Source: Aptenodytes patagonicus
Lineage: Eukaryota; Chordata; Aves; Sphenisciformes; Spheniscidae
Reading direction: 5' to 3'
Length of the DNA: 64,000 nt
NCBI RefSeq assembly: GCF_965638725.1
Contig: NC_134973.1
Span: 6,320,491 to 6,384,490, forward strand
Notes under the pieces: model-generated
The model's input: the letters and a program-made list of their open reading frames with translations, nothing else
What the model was told of the DNA's origin: nothing
The model's database searches: none
Part shown: piece by piece, positions 40,101-55,921 of the stretch
How the letters are laid out: each line of letters opens with the position of its first letter
Numbering within the stretch: position 1 is the first letter of the stretch
Translations under genes and position numbers: made by a program

Positions 40101-42963
40101 CCCAGGCGTCGCCTTTTCCCCTTGCCACATCCAACAGATCGGTGCCGTCAGTCTCAACGGGCTGCCAGCCACTCCTATTGCACCAACATCAGGTGAGGGC
40201 TTGGTGTGGGCCGGGATGCAGCAAGTCCTTCACTACCAGTGAACCTCCTGCCCCAGCACTCAGCACGGTGCTCATACAGGTAAAACAGTTCCCACATCCC
40301 TCTGGGCTCAGCATCTGGATTAGGCCACCCTTTTCTAACAAGGCAGCCTCTGAGGACAGCAGTCCCTAGTTCTGCGCAAATTTCTGCAACCTCCCTGATA
40401 CCCTGACATGTTCAACGCACATTCTCTTGCCCTACTGCTGTTCCTCTCTGCTGCAGTTTTTTCCCTTTGATATAGTAAAGAAGGACCAGGTTCCCAGGAT
40501 TGCACCTGACTCTGAGTAGAGCAGTGCTAGTATTCATTATCATCATCCCACAGTAATATTACCAGCAATAATGCATATTGGGTTTGAACACCTGTCAAGA
40601 ACAGGGCTGTATCATACTAGGTGCTGTACAAACCTGGATTAAAAATGTTCCATCCCAAAGCTCTGACAGCAGCCAGGACTAGCAACACTGCGCACACTCT
40701 TCTCACTAGTGCGGCCTCTAATTTTGTGAAGGCTCCAGCACTAGTCTGCCACCTCCACGTGCCAACTAGAAGAGGTAATAGCATCATATACAGCAGTCTT
40801 GCCAGGCAGATGGAAGGAGGGAGTGCAGGCTTTGCGGGACCTTGACTCTCATGGGATGTCCTCTCTTCTTGCTGTACAGGGCTACATTCACCGCCTCTCC
40901 TGGGAACAGCAGCCATGCCAGGACTGGTGACACCCATTTCAAATGGATTCACTGGAGTGGTACCATTCCCAAATGGTCATCCAACCTTGGAAACAGTTTA
41001 CACCAATGGCCTTGTGCCATACTCAGGTACGGAGAGCAGGAAAAAAAAAAACACATAGACCTCAGGAACTGCAATTAGCTCCTCTTTTCTGGATTCCCCA
41101 CACAGAACACTTTTTCTAGCTCCCTACCAGCCAGGCACTGAGGCTCACTTGGCAGGGGCGTTGGTGGGGGTGGGGAAGAGAGACAGAGAGAATGCATGAG
41201 TGATTCCCTTTGCTGTGCTTCTGATTATGTTCTCTGCAGCCCAGAGCCCTTCAGTAGCAGAGACTTTGCACCCAGCCTTCACAGGAGTTCAGCAGTATGC
41301 AGGTACCAGCTTCCCTTGTCTCCCTCAGGCCCTTGTGTGGCTGACCAGATCCTCAGGTAAACAGTTTGTTCTGTCTCCTTGGAATACAGCTGTGTATCCA
41401 ACCACCACCATCACCCCCATTGCTCAGGGCATCCCTCAGCCACCTCCCATCCTGCAGCAGCAGCAACGAGAAGGTGAGGATCAGGGTGGGAATGTGTGTG
41501 TCCGGCGGAGCGGGGGGGAGATCTGTGTAGCTTGTCTTCTGCACCACAGAACCAGGAGGTGCAGAAGCGTGTGGAGAGGAGACAGCACTAATCTTTGTCC
41601 ATTCTAATCTTTAATATTGAAGCTGGGTTACGGAACCAACCATGTCTCTGCAGTGGGCGGACTGGAAGGGTTCAGAGGATGCTTGTCATGCAAACTTTGT
41701 GAGCTCATCCTTGGCCAGATGCTGCCAAGTACAAAGGGGACAGCAAGCACTAGAGCACCAAGCTTTGACACCAAAGGGTGTAGAGTCAGCACCTTCCCTA
41801 CGCAGGCAGGGGAAAAGAGCACTTCCTTCCCATCTTTACTGATGCCAGAACCACACTGGTACCAGTTAAACCAGCCTCTCCAATGTACTGTCCTCTGTCT
41901 TCAGCCTTCCTATCCTCATGAGTTTGTTTTTCAGCTTATTTCAAAACTGGCCTGGACAGAATTTGGAGGCAAAGGCATTCTCTGCTCCTGCTTCATACAG
42001 CAGGTGTCGGTGAGGGAACAGCTCCTTGTGCTCATCAGGCTCACAGGGAGCAAGTGAAGGAGTGGGCAGGACCAGGTCAGCCCATTAAATCACATGTGTG
42101 GCAATCCAGGAGATTTCCAGCTGGGGCTGTGGCTTATGGGCTGAAGGCAACCACTGCATAGCTGTGGGCAGAGAACGCTAGAGCAGCAGCTTTCACATAG
42201 CAGTGTCTGCTGCTCTCCTAGGACTGGGAGAGCTATGAACAAGGAGCTGCCACCTCAGCTAATTTCCTTCCAGCAAAACAACACCCAGACACTCACAGAG
42301 TTGTTGTGTCCAGCACCCCACGTGGGAACTGGGCAAGCTGTGAAAGTCAATCTGCTCTCCAGAAACTCTAGCTCTGCATATTGCCTCCCAGCTGCTTTTA
42401 GAGAGCCCTCAGAACTCTTCATGGACCAGTGACTGAGATAAGCAAGGGGATGTCGAGACAGAAGGAGGCAGTGCTGGGGTTCTCCTCCAGTGCTGTGCTC
42501 TGAGTTGAGCCCGTTTCTCTTCCCCTTCCCTTTGGGGGCTCTCTGTTTTGTCCCTCCCCATTGTCCCCATGCCTGCAGGTCCTGAAGGCTGCAATCTCTT
42601 CATCTACCATCTCCCTCAGGAGTTTGGAGACAATGAGTTGATGCAGATGTTCCTGCCCTTTGGCAATATCATTTCCTCCAAGGTATTCATGGATCGTGCC
42701 ACCAACCAGAGCAAGTGTTTTGGTGAGTGCTGATGCCAGCGGGCAAGGGAAGCATGATGGATAACAAGGACACTCATGCATTGGGCATGGCACCAACAGT
42801 GCCATTATTATCCATGCCTGTGTCCTGTCCTTCAGGTTTTGTAAGCTTTGACAACCCATCCAGTGCACAGACTGCTATCCAGGCCATGAATGGCTTCCAG
42901 ATTGGCATGAAACGTTTGAAGGTCCAATTAAAACGACCCAAGGATGCTAACCATCCCTACTGA
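3517..42963 (+). CDS. CELF5: CELF5, CUGBP Elav-like family RNA-binding protein (12 coding exons)
   Basis: CELF5 is a neuronal RNA-binding protein that recognises UGU/UG-rich RNA and regulates splicing, stability and translation. Exons: 3517-3796, 11381-11463, 25062-25110, 32805-32933, 33531-33610, 34609-34755, 40048-40192, 40880-41026, 41240-41302, 41390-41473, 42579-42722, 42836-42963. They sum to 1479 nt (492 residues plus stop), and every junction is GT-AG and in phase. RRM1 spans about residues 52-132 (RNP2 LFVGQI 54-59, RNP1 KGCAFLTY 93-100). RRM2 spans about 140-220 (LFVGML, KGCAFVKF). A divergent Q/P-rich linker follows, then RRM3 at about 407-485 (LFIYHL, KCFGFVSF), ending in PY. The start [12 protein letters not shown] matches remembered CELF5 and has a good Kozak context (G at -3, G at +4). 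The linker text ([29 protein letters not shown]) separates CELF5 from CELF3, 4 and 6. Human CELF5 is about 485 residues, so this is full length. Confidence 0.95.
7320..7870 (-). mobile_element. Possible solo LTR of an endogenous retrovirus, minus orientation
   Basis: An AT-rich block sits abruptly in GC-richer intron. On the minus strand it has an AATAAA signal (7339-7344) followed by a short T/A-rich tail, as in a retroviral R-U5 region. Two internal direct repeats are visible: units of about 24 bp at 7353-7399, and a 15-base unit repeated around 7815-7848. No retroviral coding region is present. Boundaries and target-site duplication were not resolved, so an unrelated AT-rich element is also possible. 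Confidence 0.35.
10300..10520 (-). mobile_element. Diverged CR1 LINE fragment
   Basis: The stretch with CTTCCCTGGGGA, then TCTCTCTGCTAGGAAATG, then a TTTCC-rich part follows the order of the CR1 3' region read on the minus strand. It aligns by eye with the clearer copy at 53.3 kb. The 3' octamer tail is missing and divergence is high, so it is an old fragment. Confidence 0.55.
11381..11463 (+). CDS. CELF5: CELF5 coding exon 2 (83 nt)
   Basis: Encodes the end of RRM1 including RNP1 (KGCAFLTY across the junction) through EQKTLPG. The acceptor is TCCACTGCAG and the donor is GGG|GTAAGT. The 83-nt size is the one I recall for this exon in CELF paralogues. Confidence 0.95.
15560..15780. promoter_or_regulatory. 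Candidate conserved non-coding element in CELF5 intron 2
   Basis: A low-GC, non-repetitive block with several homeodomain-type TTAATGA/ATTA cores and few CpGs, standing out from GC-richer neighbours. It is followed directly by a polypurine tract. The call rests on composition and motif density only. Confidence 0.25.
17294..17490 (-). mobile_element. CR1 LINE fragment, 3' end at left
   Basis: Begins with AGAATCACAGAAT, the reverse complement of the ATTCTRTGA-type octamer tail of CR1, followed by TTGGAAGAGACCTCT and TTTTGAATATCTCCA as in CR1 3' regions. It is a 5'-truncated copy with no coding capacity left. Confidence 0.8.
17636..17649. promoter_or_regulatory. RFX-type X-box
   Basis: GTTGCCATGGGAAC matches the RFX palindrome GTTGCCATGGNAAC at every fixed position. 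It lies in a CpG-containing, non-repetitive stretch of intron 2. Confidence 0.55.
22519..22532. promoter_or_regulatory. RFX-type X-box
   Basis: GTTTCCACGGCAAC has one perfect half-site (GTTGCC on the minus strand) and one common variant half (GTTTCC), with the usual 2-bp spacing. A second copy lies about 45 bp downstream. Confidence 0.45.
22565..22578. promoter_or_regulatory. RFX-type X-box
   Basis: GTTTCCATGACAAC is, on the minus strand, GTTGTCATGGAAAC, a standard RFX-binding form. It is paired with the site at 22519. Confidence 0.5.
25062..25110 (+). CDS. CELF5: CELF5 coding exon 3 (49 nt)
   Basis: Encodes [16 protein letters not shown] plus one base: the last strand of RRM1 and the RRM1-RRM2 linker. 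The acceptor is TTTCATTGCAG. The donor GGAG|GTAGTT is weaker than its neighbours. The 49-nt size is as I recall for CELF genes. Confidence 0.95.
25111..32804 (+). other. CELF5: CELF5 intron 3 (7.7 kb)
   Basis: No coding sequence recognised. Contains short A runs near 26277 and 26844, an X-box at 28710-28723, and CA/TG-rich low-complexity DNA around 27.0 and 31.2 kb. Nothing else was identified. Confidence 0.75.
28710..28723. promoter_or_regulatory. RFX-type X-box
   Basis: GTTTCCATGGGAAC is a near-perfect palindromic X-box with two good half-sites and 2-bp spacing, in CELF5 intron 3. Confidence 0.5.
32805..32933 (+). CDS. CELF5: CELF5 coding exon 4 (129 nt)
   Basis: Starts RRM2: [17 protein letters not shown] through GPDGNSK. 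The acceptor is TTTGCCCCTAG. The donor AAAG|GTGTGA is followed within 25 nt by a UGUGUGUUGUG stretch. Confidence 0.95.
33531..33610 (+). CDS. CELF5: CELF5 coding exon 5 (80 nt)
   Basis: Encodes RRM2 RNP1 (GCAFVKF) through HGSQTMP. The acceptor is CCCTTTCCAG and the donor CCC|GTGAGT. Flanking intron 4 (597 nt) and intron 5 (998 nt) hold no other gene; intron 5 carries a G/T-rich tract at 33731-33760. Confidence 0.95.
34609..34755 (+). CDS. CELF5: CELF5 coding exon 6 (147 nt)
   Basis: Encodes [20 protein letters not shown] through [10 protein letters not shown]: the end of RRM2 and the start of the linker. It follows a long pyrimidine tract, and its donor GCT|GTGAGT is followed at 34770 by a UG repeat. 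The exon is a multiple of 3, so skipping it would keep the frame while deleting the RRM2 C-terminus. Confidence 0.95.
36140..36700 (-). mobile_element. Possible LTR-like segment, minus orientation
   Basis: On the minus strand an AATAAAG signal near 36270 is followed by a CTTTCTGCC-type stretch as in retroviral R-U5 regions. The upstream part is pyrimidine-rich. No coding sequence or clear boundary was seen; this could be ordinary intron. Confidence 0.2.
39400..40040. promoter_or_regulatory. CpG-rich patch upstream of CELF5 exon 7
   Basis: CpG density and GC content rise sharply over about 640 bp ending at exon 7, unlike the rest of intron 6. It may be an internal CpG island with promoter activity. 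A donor-like GTGAGT occurs at about 39586. Confidence 0.4.
39881..40040. repeat. Degenerate GC-rich minisatellite
   Basis: Roughly four imperfect units of about 35-40 bp can be lined up, each with a GNGCGAGGCC/GCGCGAAGCCC core followed by a CCTGA- or GAGTG-type spacer. Units differ at many positions, so the array is old. It ends at the exon 7 polypyrimidine region. Confidence 0.4.
40048..40192 (+). CDS. CELF5: CELF5 coding exon 7 (145 nt)
   Basis: Encodes [20 protein letters not shown] through ATPIAPTS, the start of the divergent linker. The acceptor is TGCCTTGCAG and the donor TCAG|GTGAGG. Relative to the human protein as I recall it, there is an extra His before GSYLSPG. Confidence 0.93.
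40880..41026 (+). CDS. CELF5: CELF5 coding exon 8 (147 nt)
   Basis: Linker segment [14 protein letters not shown] through YTNGLVPYS, flanked by CTGTACAG and TCAG|GTACGG. Intron 7 (687 nt) and intron 8 (213 nt, with an A run) hold nothing else recognisable. Confidence 0.93.
41240..41302 (+). CDS. CELF5: CELF5 coding exon 9 (63 nt)
   Basis: Encodes [20 protein letters not shown]. The acceptor is TTCTCTGCAG and the donor GCAG|GTACCA. It is separated from exon 10 by only 87 nt. Confidence 0.93.
41390..41473 (+). CDS. CELF5: CELF5 coding exon 10 (84 nt)
   Basis: Encodes [20 protein letters not shown] followed by LQQQQRE: the Pro/Gln-rich end of the linker before RRM3. The acceptor is TTGGAATACAG and the donor GAAG|GTGAGG, with a UGUGUGUG run 20 nt further on. 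Confidence 0.93.
41474..42578 (+). other. CELF5: CELF5 intron 10 (1.1 kb)
   Basis: No other gene was seen. The 5' end has a short UG repeat and the 3' end a long pyrimidine tract before GCCTGCAG. An open frame at 41617-42057 does not match any family I know. Confidence 0.8.
42579..42722 (+). CDS. CELF5: CELF5 coding exon 11 (144 nt)
   Basis: Starts RRM3: [19 protein letters not shown] through ATNQSKCF. The RNP2 motif is LFIYHL. The acceptor is CATGCCTGCAG and the donor TTTG|GTGAGT. Intron 11 is only 113 nt. Confidence 0.96.
42836..42963 (+). CDS. CELF5: CELF5 coding exon 12, stop
   Basis: Encodes [20 protein letters not shown] through RPKDANHPY and the TGA stop at 42961. It completes RRM3 (RNP1 KCFGFVSF across the junction) and ends at the family's usual PY terminus. 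Confidence 0.96.
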
Positions 42964-44474
42964 CAGCAGTGAGCAAGCAGGAGTCACTTCTGCAGCACAG
43001 GTAAAGCTGGCACCATTACAGCACAGTTCCTACACAGTGCTGGCCAGTGTCAGGGGGCAGCAAGGTCTGGCTGCTCCCCGCGGGGTGGGAAGCCAGGAGC
43101 TGAATGCAGTAACACAGCTAGCAGGGCAGAGGCCTCACCTGCCAGGGCCCAGCCCCAGCACCTGAGCAAGGTGACCAAGCAGGCCTGGAGATGATGGCCA
43201 GGTTCAACCAAGAGTCTAGATCATCAAGAAAGTTTGTGGCAATGAGGCAGGCCCAAGGCCAAGCCAGAGAGCCAATCTGCAGGTCAAGACCAGGATCAGG
43301 TATGGTGAAGACAAACAGTGTCAGACATAGTCCAGTGATTGCCAGGCAGGTCTATAATGAGAATAATAAACAGATCTGACATCAAGACGGGAAGACAATC
43401 CAAGGGTTGGAGTCCAAATAATAAGATCCAGGACAGGTCCATGGACAGGTGGAGACTGGCACTTCCGTGATGTAGACCAGACAAGGACTGAAGGCACAGG
43501 CCTGAGCTGTAATGAGACTCCTGGGCCCATGGGCAGAGTGTCGACAGAAGCCACAGGTGAGGCTGGTCAAGGCCATTAAGGCCCCTTAGTGCACTCAGGG
43601 CCCTGACAGGCAGATGGGTTGAAATTACCTGCCTGTGGCCTAAGCAAGGTTTCAGTCTACTTTCTGACCGCTCCCAAAAAGCATTCATCTTCCTAAAAAG
43701 GTTTTAAAACCCAATAGTTTTGTTTTCAATTATTACATGTGCCCTGAAATTAGTCTGCAGAGAGTGCTTTCCAGGGTAAGAAGGGACAATCCCATGAGTC
43801 ACAAGGATCACAGAAAAGCAGAGAAAAGGTGAGACCCTGAAGGGCCACAGAAGAGCTGCCTGACATGAGAGCTGGCTGTCAAAGAGCTAGCTCCTACCAG
43901 CCAACAGACTGGGAGCAAGGGAGGGCTGATCTTGGTCTCTTCTAACTGGGGTCTTCATCCTCCACATTTAAGCAACAGCAACTCAAAGCCTGAGGTTTGC
44001 ATAGATGTCGTCCTAATCTCCCAATTCCCTCCCTCCTCCCTTTCTATTCAGGTGAAGGGAAAGTCCAGAGGAAGAATTTCTGCTTCAGGTTGATTTACAG
44101 AGAGGCCAGTAAATTTATCTACTCTTTTGGCACCACCCTTTTCCTTCCTCTGCTGCCCACCTACCCACCCCATCCTCCTTCTGCCCTCCTCCCCAAAACA
44201 TGCAATTAAAGAGAAGGCTCAATATCTGCCCAGCAGGAAGATTCTTGCCACGACGGACTCTCATATTTGCTGCTAAAGTGGTGCATAGCAAAGGGACCAG
44301 AAAACCAGCAGCCCCTGGGGACTCGAAGCTCTTCCTCTTGGGGTATGCCTGGAGTACATGGACCAAGAAAATCCACTGGTTTGTCTCTAGGTTACTGCAG
44401 TGATGTATGGCAACTTAGCTCCATCCCTCCCTCCCTCCTGCCCCGTCTCCTGGCCCTTTCATAGATAAACATAA

Positions 44475-44502
44475 ATATATATATATATATATATATACAC
44501 AC
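44475..44502. repeat. (AT)n then (AC)n microsatellite
   Basis: About 11 uninterrupted AT units followed by a few AC units, within the CELF5 3' UTR. Confidence 0.95.
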
Positions 44503-44674
44503 AGTCTCTATTTTTTTTTAAAGTGGCTCACAGGACCAAACTTTTCCATTCAGAGACTGACTCCTTGCAAGAAGGATTGGAAGTTAAGGGTTTACCTTTG
44601 CAACAGTGTCTTCTCAGCAAGCACTGCAGGTAGGCCTGAACATTCTGAGAGGATGCTTGGATGGACAGAGCGCA

Positions 44675-44701
44675 AGAGAGAGAGAGAGAGAGAGAGAGAG
44701 G
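44675..44701. repeat. (AG)13 microsatellite
   Basis: Thirteen uninterrupted AG units in the CELF5 3' UTR. Confidence 0.95.
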
Positions 44702-45995
44702 GAAAGCACGCATCTCTCTGCCCAACATTAGCAAGAAGCAAGGAGAAAGAGAACTACATACCTCCAGGATTAGGGCACAGCCAGCTGCTCAGCTCAAGGC
44801 ACTCATCCACTGACCTTAGCACCAGCCTGGTTAAGGATCTCAACAGCTCTCAGTCTTACCTTTCCAAGGGCTTCTGCAGACAAAGCTCCTGGAATTTGGT
44901 GCCAAAGCCTATCCTGAGCACTCCTCGATTAGGCTGAAAGCACAGGAAACCAGTCTGTTTACCTACAGGAACTGTACTGTCTCCCTACACGTGGCACAGA
45001 TCTGTGTTTCGTAGCTCTCCATGGTAACGGAGCATTTTCTTGATCAAGGCAAGAGAAGATGAGAGTGTGAGCTGATGCAATCTCCAAAACAGAGTGACAG
45101 AAGCCTCCCAGGGGCTACACACTGCCTCCCCATGTCAGAAGTAACCTAACGCTGGTTAGCGGGCAGTTCCGATTCCCAGATGAAACAGGACGTTTTCTCC
45201 ATCTGAATTTAGCAAGAGGACTCACCTCTTACACCCTCTGCAAAGCTCTCCCAAGCAGACACAAGAATATTATGATGAAAGAGGGTTGCCATTCTGGTTT
45301 TTTTCCCCACCACCCCCTCCAAGGGACATATTACACATTATGCAGCATATATAGATACAGCTATATACACATACACTTAAGCACAGAACATAGTTCAGAG
45401 CTTGATTTAACAAAGATCCCCTGGGGGTGGGGGTGTCATACTGACAAGGCATATCCCTTTAACAACTTCAAACAGTCTCTTTAAGTTTCTACCAAAATAA
45501 GGAAAGAAAAACAAATCAAACCAACCAACCCCACAAACCTTCTGAATGATTAGTTTCAATATTCCAGAGTTTGATAAGGTAGCAAGAATATTTCCCCTCT
45601 GTGTGCGTGTGTGTCTGCGTTCAGACATGAACAGAGGGTTGGTGGAGCAAGGTTGATGGAATTGATACTGAAGCTAGAGATGTGGGGACTTCCGCAAACC
45701 TCAGCCAATTCTCATCCTCCTCCAGTTTCCCTTTGGTCAGATGTTTGTGGCACAGTTCTTTAAGTACCTTCACATCTCCTCAACCACCCCTCTGTGTCTG
45801 ATGCTGAGAGTTTGAGATGGATGAAACTGTGCGAGTCTGTGTGTTTCTATAGTCCATGTTTACTTATTGTAAATACCATTTTTATACTTAACATCTATTA
45901 TGTACGTGATTTGTATAATGTACTTTATTTCTGCTACAAGTAATTTCATGAAGTTTAAACTTAATCTAATTTTGAACAAAAAAAAAAAAAAGACC

Positions 45996-46001
45996 AATAA
46001 A
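45996..46001 (+). terminator. CELF5: Poly(A) signal, CELF5 proximal candidate
   Basis: AATAAA just after an A14 run and an AT-rich stretch. No strong downstream GU-rich element is evident, so the later signal may be preferred. Confidence 0.4.
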
Positions 46002-46176
46002 CGCAAAATGGGAAAAAAAAGGACTTTGGAAATTCTAGGTCAAGCTGGTTTAAAACAAGCATTTACAGTTTCTTCCATCACAGTTACTGATGTGACTGTA
46101 CAATGTTATAGGTGCAATACAGGCTTCGTCAATGTCAAATTCCTCACTCTGGTCAAAAAAAATCTTAAATTTATTT

Positions 46177-46182
46177 AATAAA
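46177..46182 (+). terminator. CELF5: Poly(A) signal, CELF5 main candidate
   Basis: AATAAA followed within 45 nt by a TTTTACTTTGTGTGTTAG-type GU-rich element, the classic downstream sequence for cleavage. Confidence 0.6.
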
Positions 46183-46200
46183 AGTTTTACTTGCTAAATA

Positions 46201-48017
46201 ACTGGGGTTTTACTTTGTGTGTTAGTTGCACCTGCTTTTAGATAATGCTTACACTTGAAGACATTAATCACCAAAGGTCTGGGGTGAGGAAAGTCTGTTT
46301 CCATTCAGCAAATCATCTGTGCAGTCAGTTAAAAAGCATTTCACAAGGAGATGGATGACAAAGCCCGAGTCCTACAGAATACAACCCTGCCTTACTCTGA
46401 ACACCACACAGTGTCCCTGTGTCTCCAAGAAGGCTGTCTGTGGATTTTTATTCCAGTCTTCAGCATATGATCCCCAAAATGCAAGTTTGTTATATTAGCC
46501 CAACTGCAATGAATGAGTTCAGCAGCCAAGCTCCAGCAGAGCTAAACACAAACCAGTCACAGCTCTTGTGTGCAGATACCAGACATCTTTTAAGAATTCC
46601 TATGTACTCTGCTCACACCTGAGAGAACAAAACTGGTTCTCCCAACAGCACCTTGAAGGAAATCAATCAATCAATCAAGAGCCAGAGCCCAGCCCATCTG
46701 GTGCTATGCACAGAACCAGGAAAAGGGAAAGCAAATGCAGAGACTCCTCATCTCTGCCCTGAAGGTGACAAACACACTTCGGGTTGGTAGAGAACCAACT
46801 CAATTTGCCATGCCCATGGTTCAGCCCCTGCCCATCCCTTCTATAAAAGCACCAGTTTCCCTGGGACTGTCCTCTGCTTTGAAACCCCTGTTTAATGGCA
46901 GAGAAGAAAAGCAGAATATGAGTAGAGAATGAAATCTAGGACTACCTCAATTTTTGAGGCCTCCTTGCCCCTGCACCAACACAATTCTGCAGTGACTGAG
47001 CCAAGGTGTATACTGCAAACTGTCATGAGAAGCAAGCAGGTGTGTGTTTCAGAAGGGGCGAGTTCAAACTCCAGAGTTTGTGAATTGTGGTGAGTTCTTA
47101 CTTCCACACAGCTCCGTAGAAAGCTTGGTCATGTCAAAACCCAGTGAATGGCAAGGAGAGAGGAAGGAAAACACTCAGCTGGTGCCTGTTCTATGATGTG
47201 AATAAAATGTACTTGTGACTAAAAGTGCCGCACACCATTCCCAGTAGCAAGAATAAGAACTCAAGCTGCAGTGACATTTCTTGCAGACACACAAGTTTTT
47301 ATATTTAGCTAGTTTTTATATTTAGCTCAGAACAAGAGTGCACTTAGTCTAGCACCTAGCTGTCAACAGATCAAGGAGGGGGGGCATGCAGCGACCCTTT
47401 CCTAGGAAGCCACCTCTCACGGGCTAGAATGTACCCCTCAACCTGCTTTTTTTCTCTCCTTGGAGAAGACCAGCTATGATTGAAGAAAGATTGCGATTGG
47501 CAAGGCTCTGCACACTCCATTTTATTTCTATATCCCCTAGACAAGTCTGTTTTTTAAGCAATACCTGGCTGTTCCAATAAATTCCAAACCTGTTAACCAG
47601 TTTCTACAAAATGTTCAGCTTTCAAAGCTACTTAAAATTTCTTCAGGATTCATGCATTGCGGATGGGAACACCACAAAAAAATAACCATCCTCTCAGACA
47701 CCAAGGAGCCCACATAGGATCCTTTATCCATTCCCAGCCAGGAGAATTCAAGCAGAGACTGCTTTTTCTTAGCTGCTAGAACTTACAAGGCATGACACAT
47801 ATTCGTAGGAATAACGTGTTAGGGAAGAATTCCCTCTGCATTCTTTCTCCTGTTCAGTGCAGGAATCATCAACCCAACTTGGCATTTACAGCAAGGAAGA
47901 GCCGATTTAACAGGTCCCATGCAGTCAGCAAACACCTAGCAACAGGCCTGTGCTCACCAGCCTTCCTTCACAGAGGTAGCATCAACATGTAACACCAACA
48001 CATCAAAAAAAAAATAG
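46201..48017. other. CELF5-HSD11B1L intergenic (tail-to-tail)
   Basis: No protein-coding stretch recognised. It contains a plus-strand AATAAA at 47201, a minus-strand AATAAA at about 47520-47525, and an (ATCA)4 repeat near 46660. The true ends of both flanking genes probably lie in or next to this region. Confidence 0.6.
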
Positions 48018-48023
48018 TTTAAT
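48018..48023 (-). terminator. HSD11B1L: Poly(A) signal candidate for HSD11B1L
   Basis: ATTAAA on the minus strand about 430 nt past the stop codon. A canonical minus-strand AATAAA also lies near 47520 and may be used instead. Confidence 0.35.
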
Positions 48024-48454
48024 TAAAACAGAGATTAAAATTCTATTTATAGGAAGCAAAAAGGTTCACAGAATCCACAAAACAATGAAGCAGTGGAGCA
48101 GGATGTCCCAGGAATGTACAGACGTTCCAGGACATCCTGTACAGACAGGTTAAAGCTGGAGCTGAGAGAAGACTGGAGGCAGTAAAAGCAGACAGGTGAG
48201 GCTGAAGGAGGGGAGATGGGTGGAGGACTAAGACAGAGTGAACAGTGGGAAAGATCTCTGACTGACGGGTAGAAATATCAGAACTGTGGCTGAAGCAGGA
48301 TGAGAGGGAGACCAAGACAAGTCATATGACTTTGCCACCACCACTGCCCTGCTCCTGCTTGACACCAATGGCTGAATAGGATGCTTAGTGGGACGGAGGA
48401 CAATGTGATTAGAAGGGATGTAGGATGGGAGAGGAAACTGAGACTGGGCATGCC

Positions 48455-55474
<7,020 letters not shown>

Positions 55475-55921
55475 ATCCCTCCAAGTTGTGAAGAACAAAG
55501 TGAAGTCTTGAAGCCGAGCACTCCAGCCAAAATACTGTAATCTCCTTCCTCTGATGCTGGAAGCCAACCTGCAAGAGGCATGTAAAGTCCTTTTCTGTCC
55601 TGCATACAAGAGAGGTGCTGTATAGAACTGAGACTCCACCTGAGAAGTGTCTCCATTGGGAGCCAAGGTCACCTTTGTCAAGAATGAAAGATAGGGAGGA
55701 CATGGACAATCAACACTTTGATAAGAAGCTGCAAAGAAGTTGCTGTTTCCCTGTTGAAGGGAGGGAACACCACAGTCCTGTGAATGGTTTGCATTTGCCC
55801 AAGAAAGGTTAGGGCTTGGCTGTGCCAAGCAGTGCAACTCCCTGTTCAGAGGAAGTAACCTTGGCAGGACGAAAAATGTAAAGCTGCAGGCCTGAAGACA
55901 ATGAAACCTGCTCTCGTACAA

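Larger units (their letters stand above)
42964..46200 (+). other. CELF5: CELF5 3' UTR
   Basis: Runs from the stop to tandem poly(A) signals. It holds a purine-rich stretch at 43.1-43.6 kb that looks like degenerate CAGG-rich sequence, an (AT)n and an (AG)n microsatellite, and an AT-rich distal end typical of neuronal 3' UTRs. The end is inferred from the signals, not from transcript data. A further AATAAA at 47201-47206 could serve a longer form. Confidence 0.6.

Noticed and set aside
39375-40196. A 273-codon plus-strand frame running into CELF5 exon 7
   Set aside because: It is in a different frame from exon 7, is Arg/Pro/Ala-rich with no recognisable family, and matches the compositional effect of the CpG-rich patch and minisatellite.
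43110-43600. CAGG/CAAGA-rich stretch in the CELF5 3' UTR that looked like tandem repeats
   Set aside because: No consistent unit length could be aligned by eye; it is purine-biased sequence without a clear repeat or element boundary.
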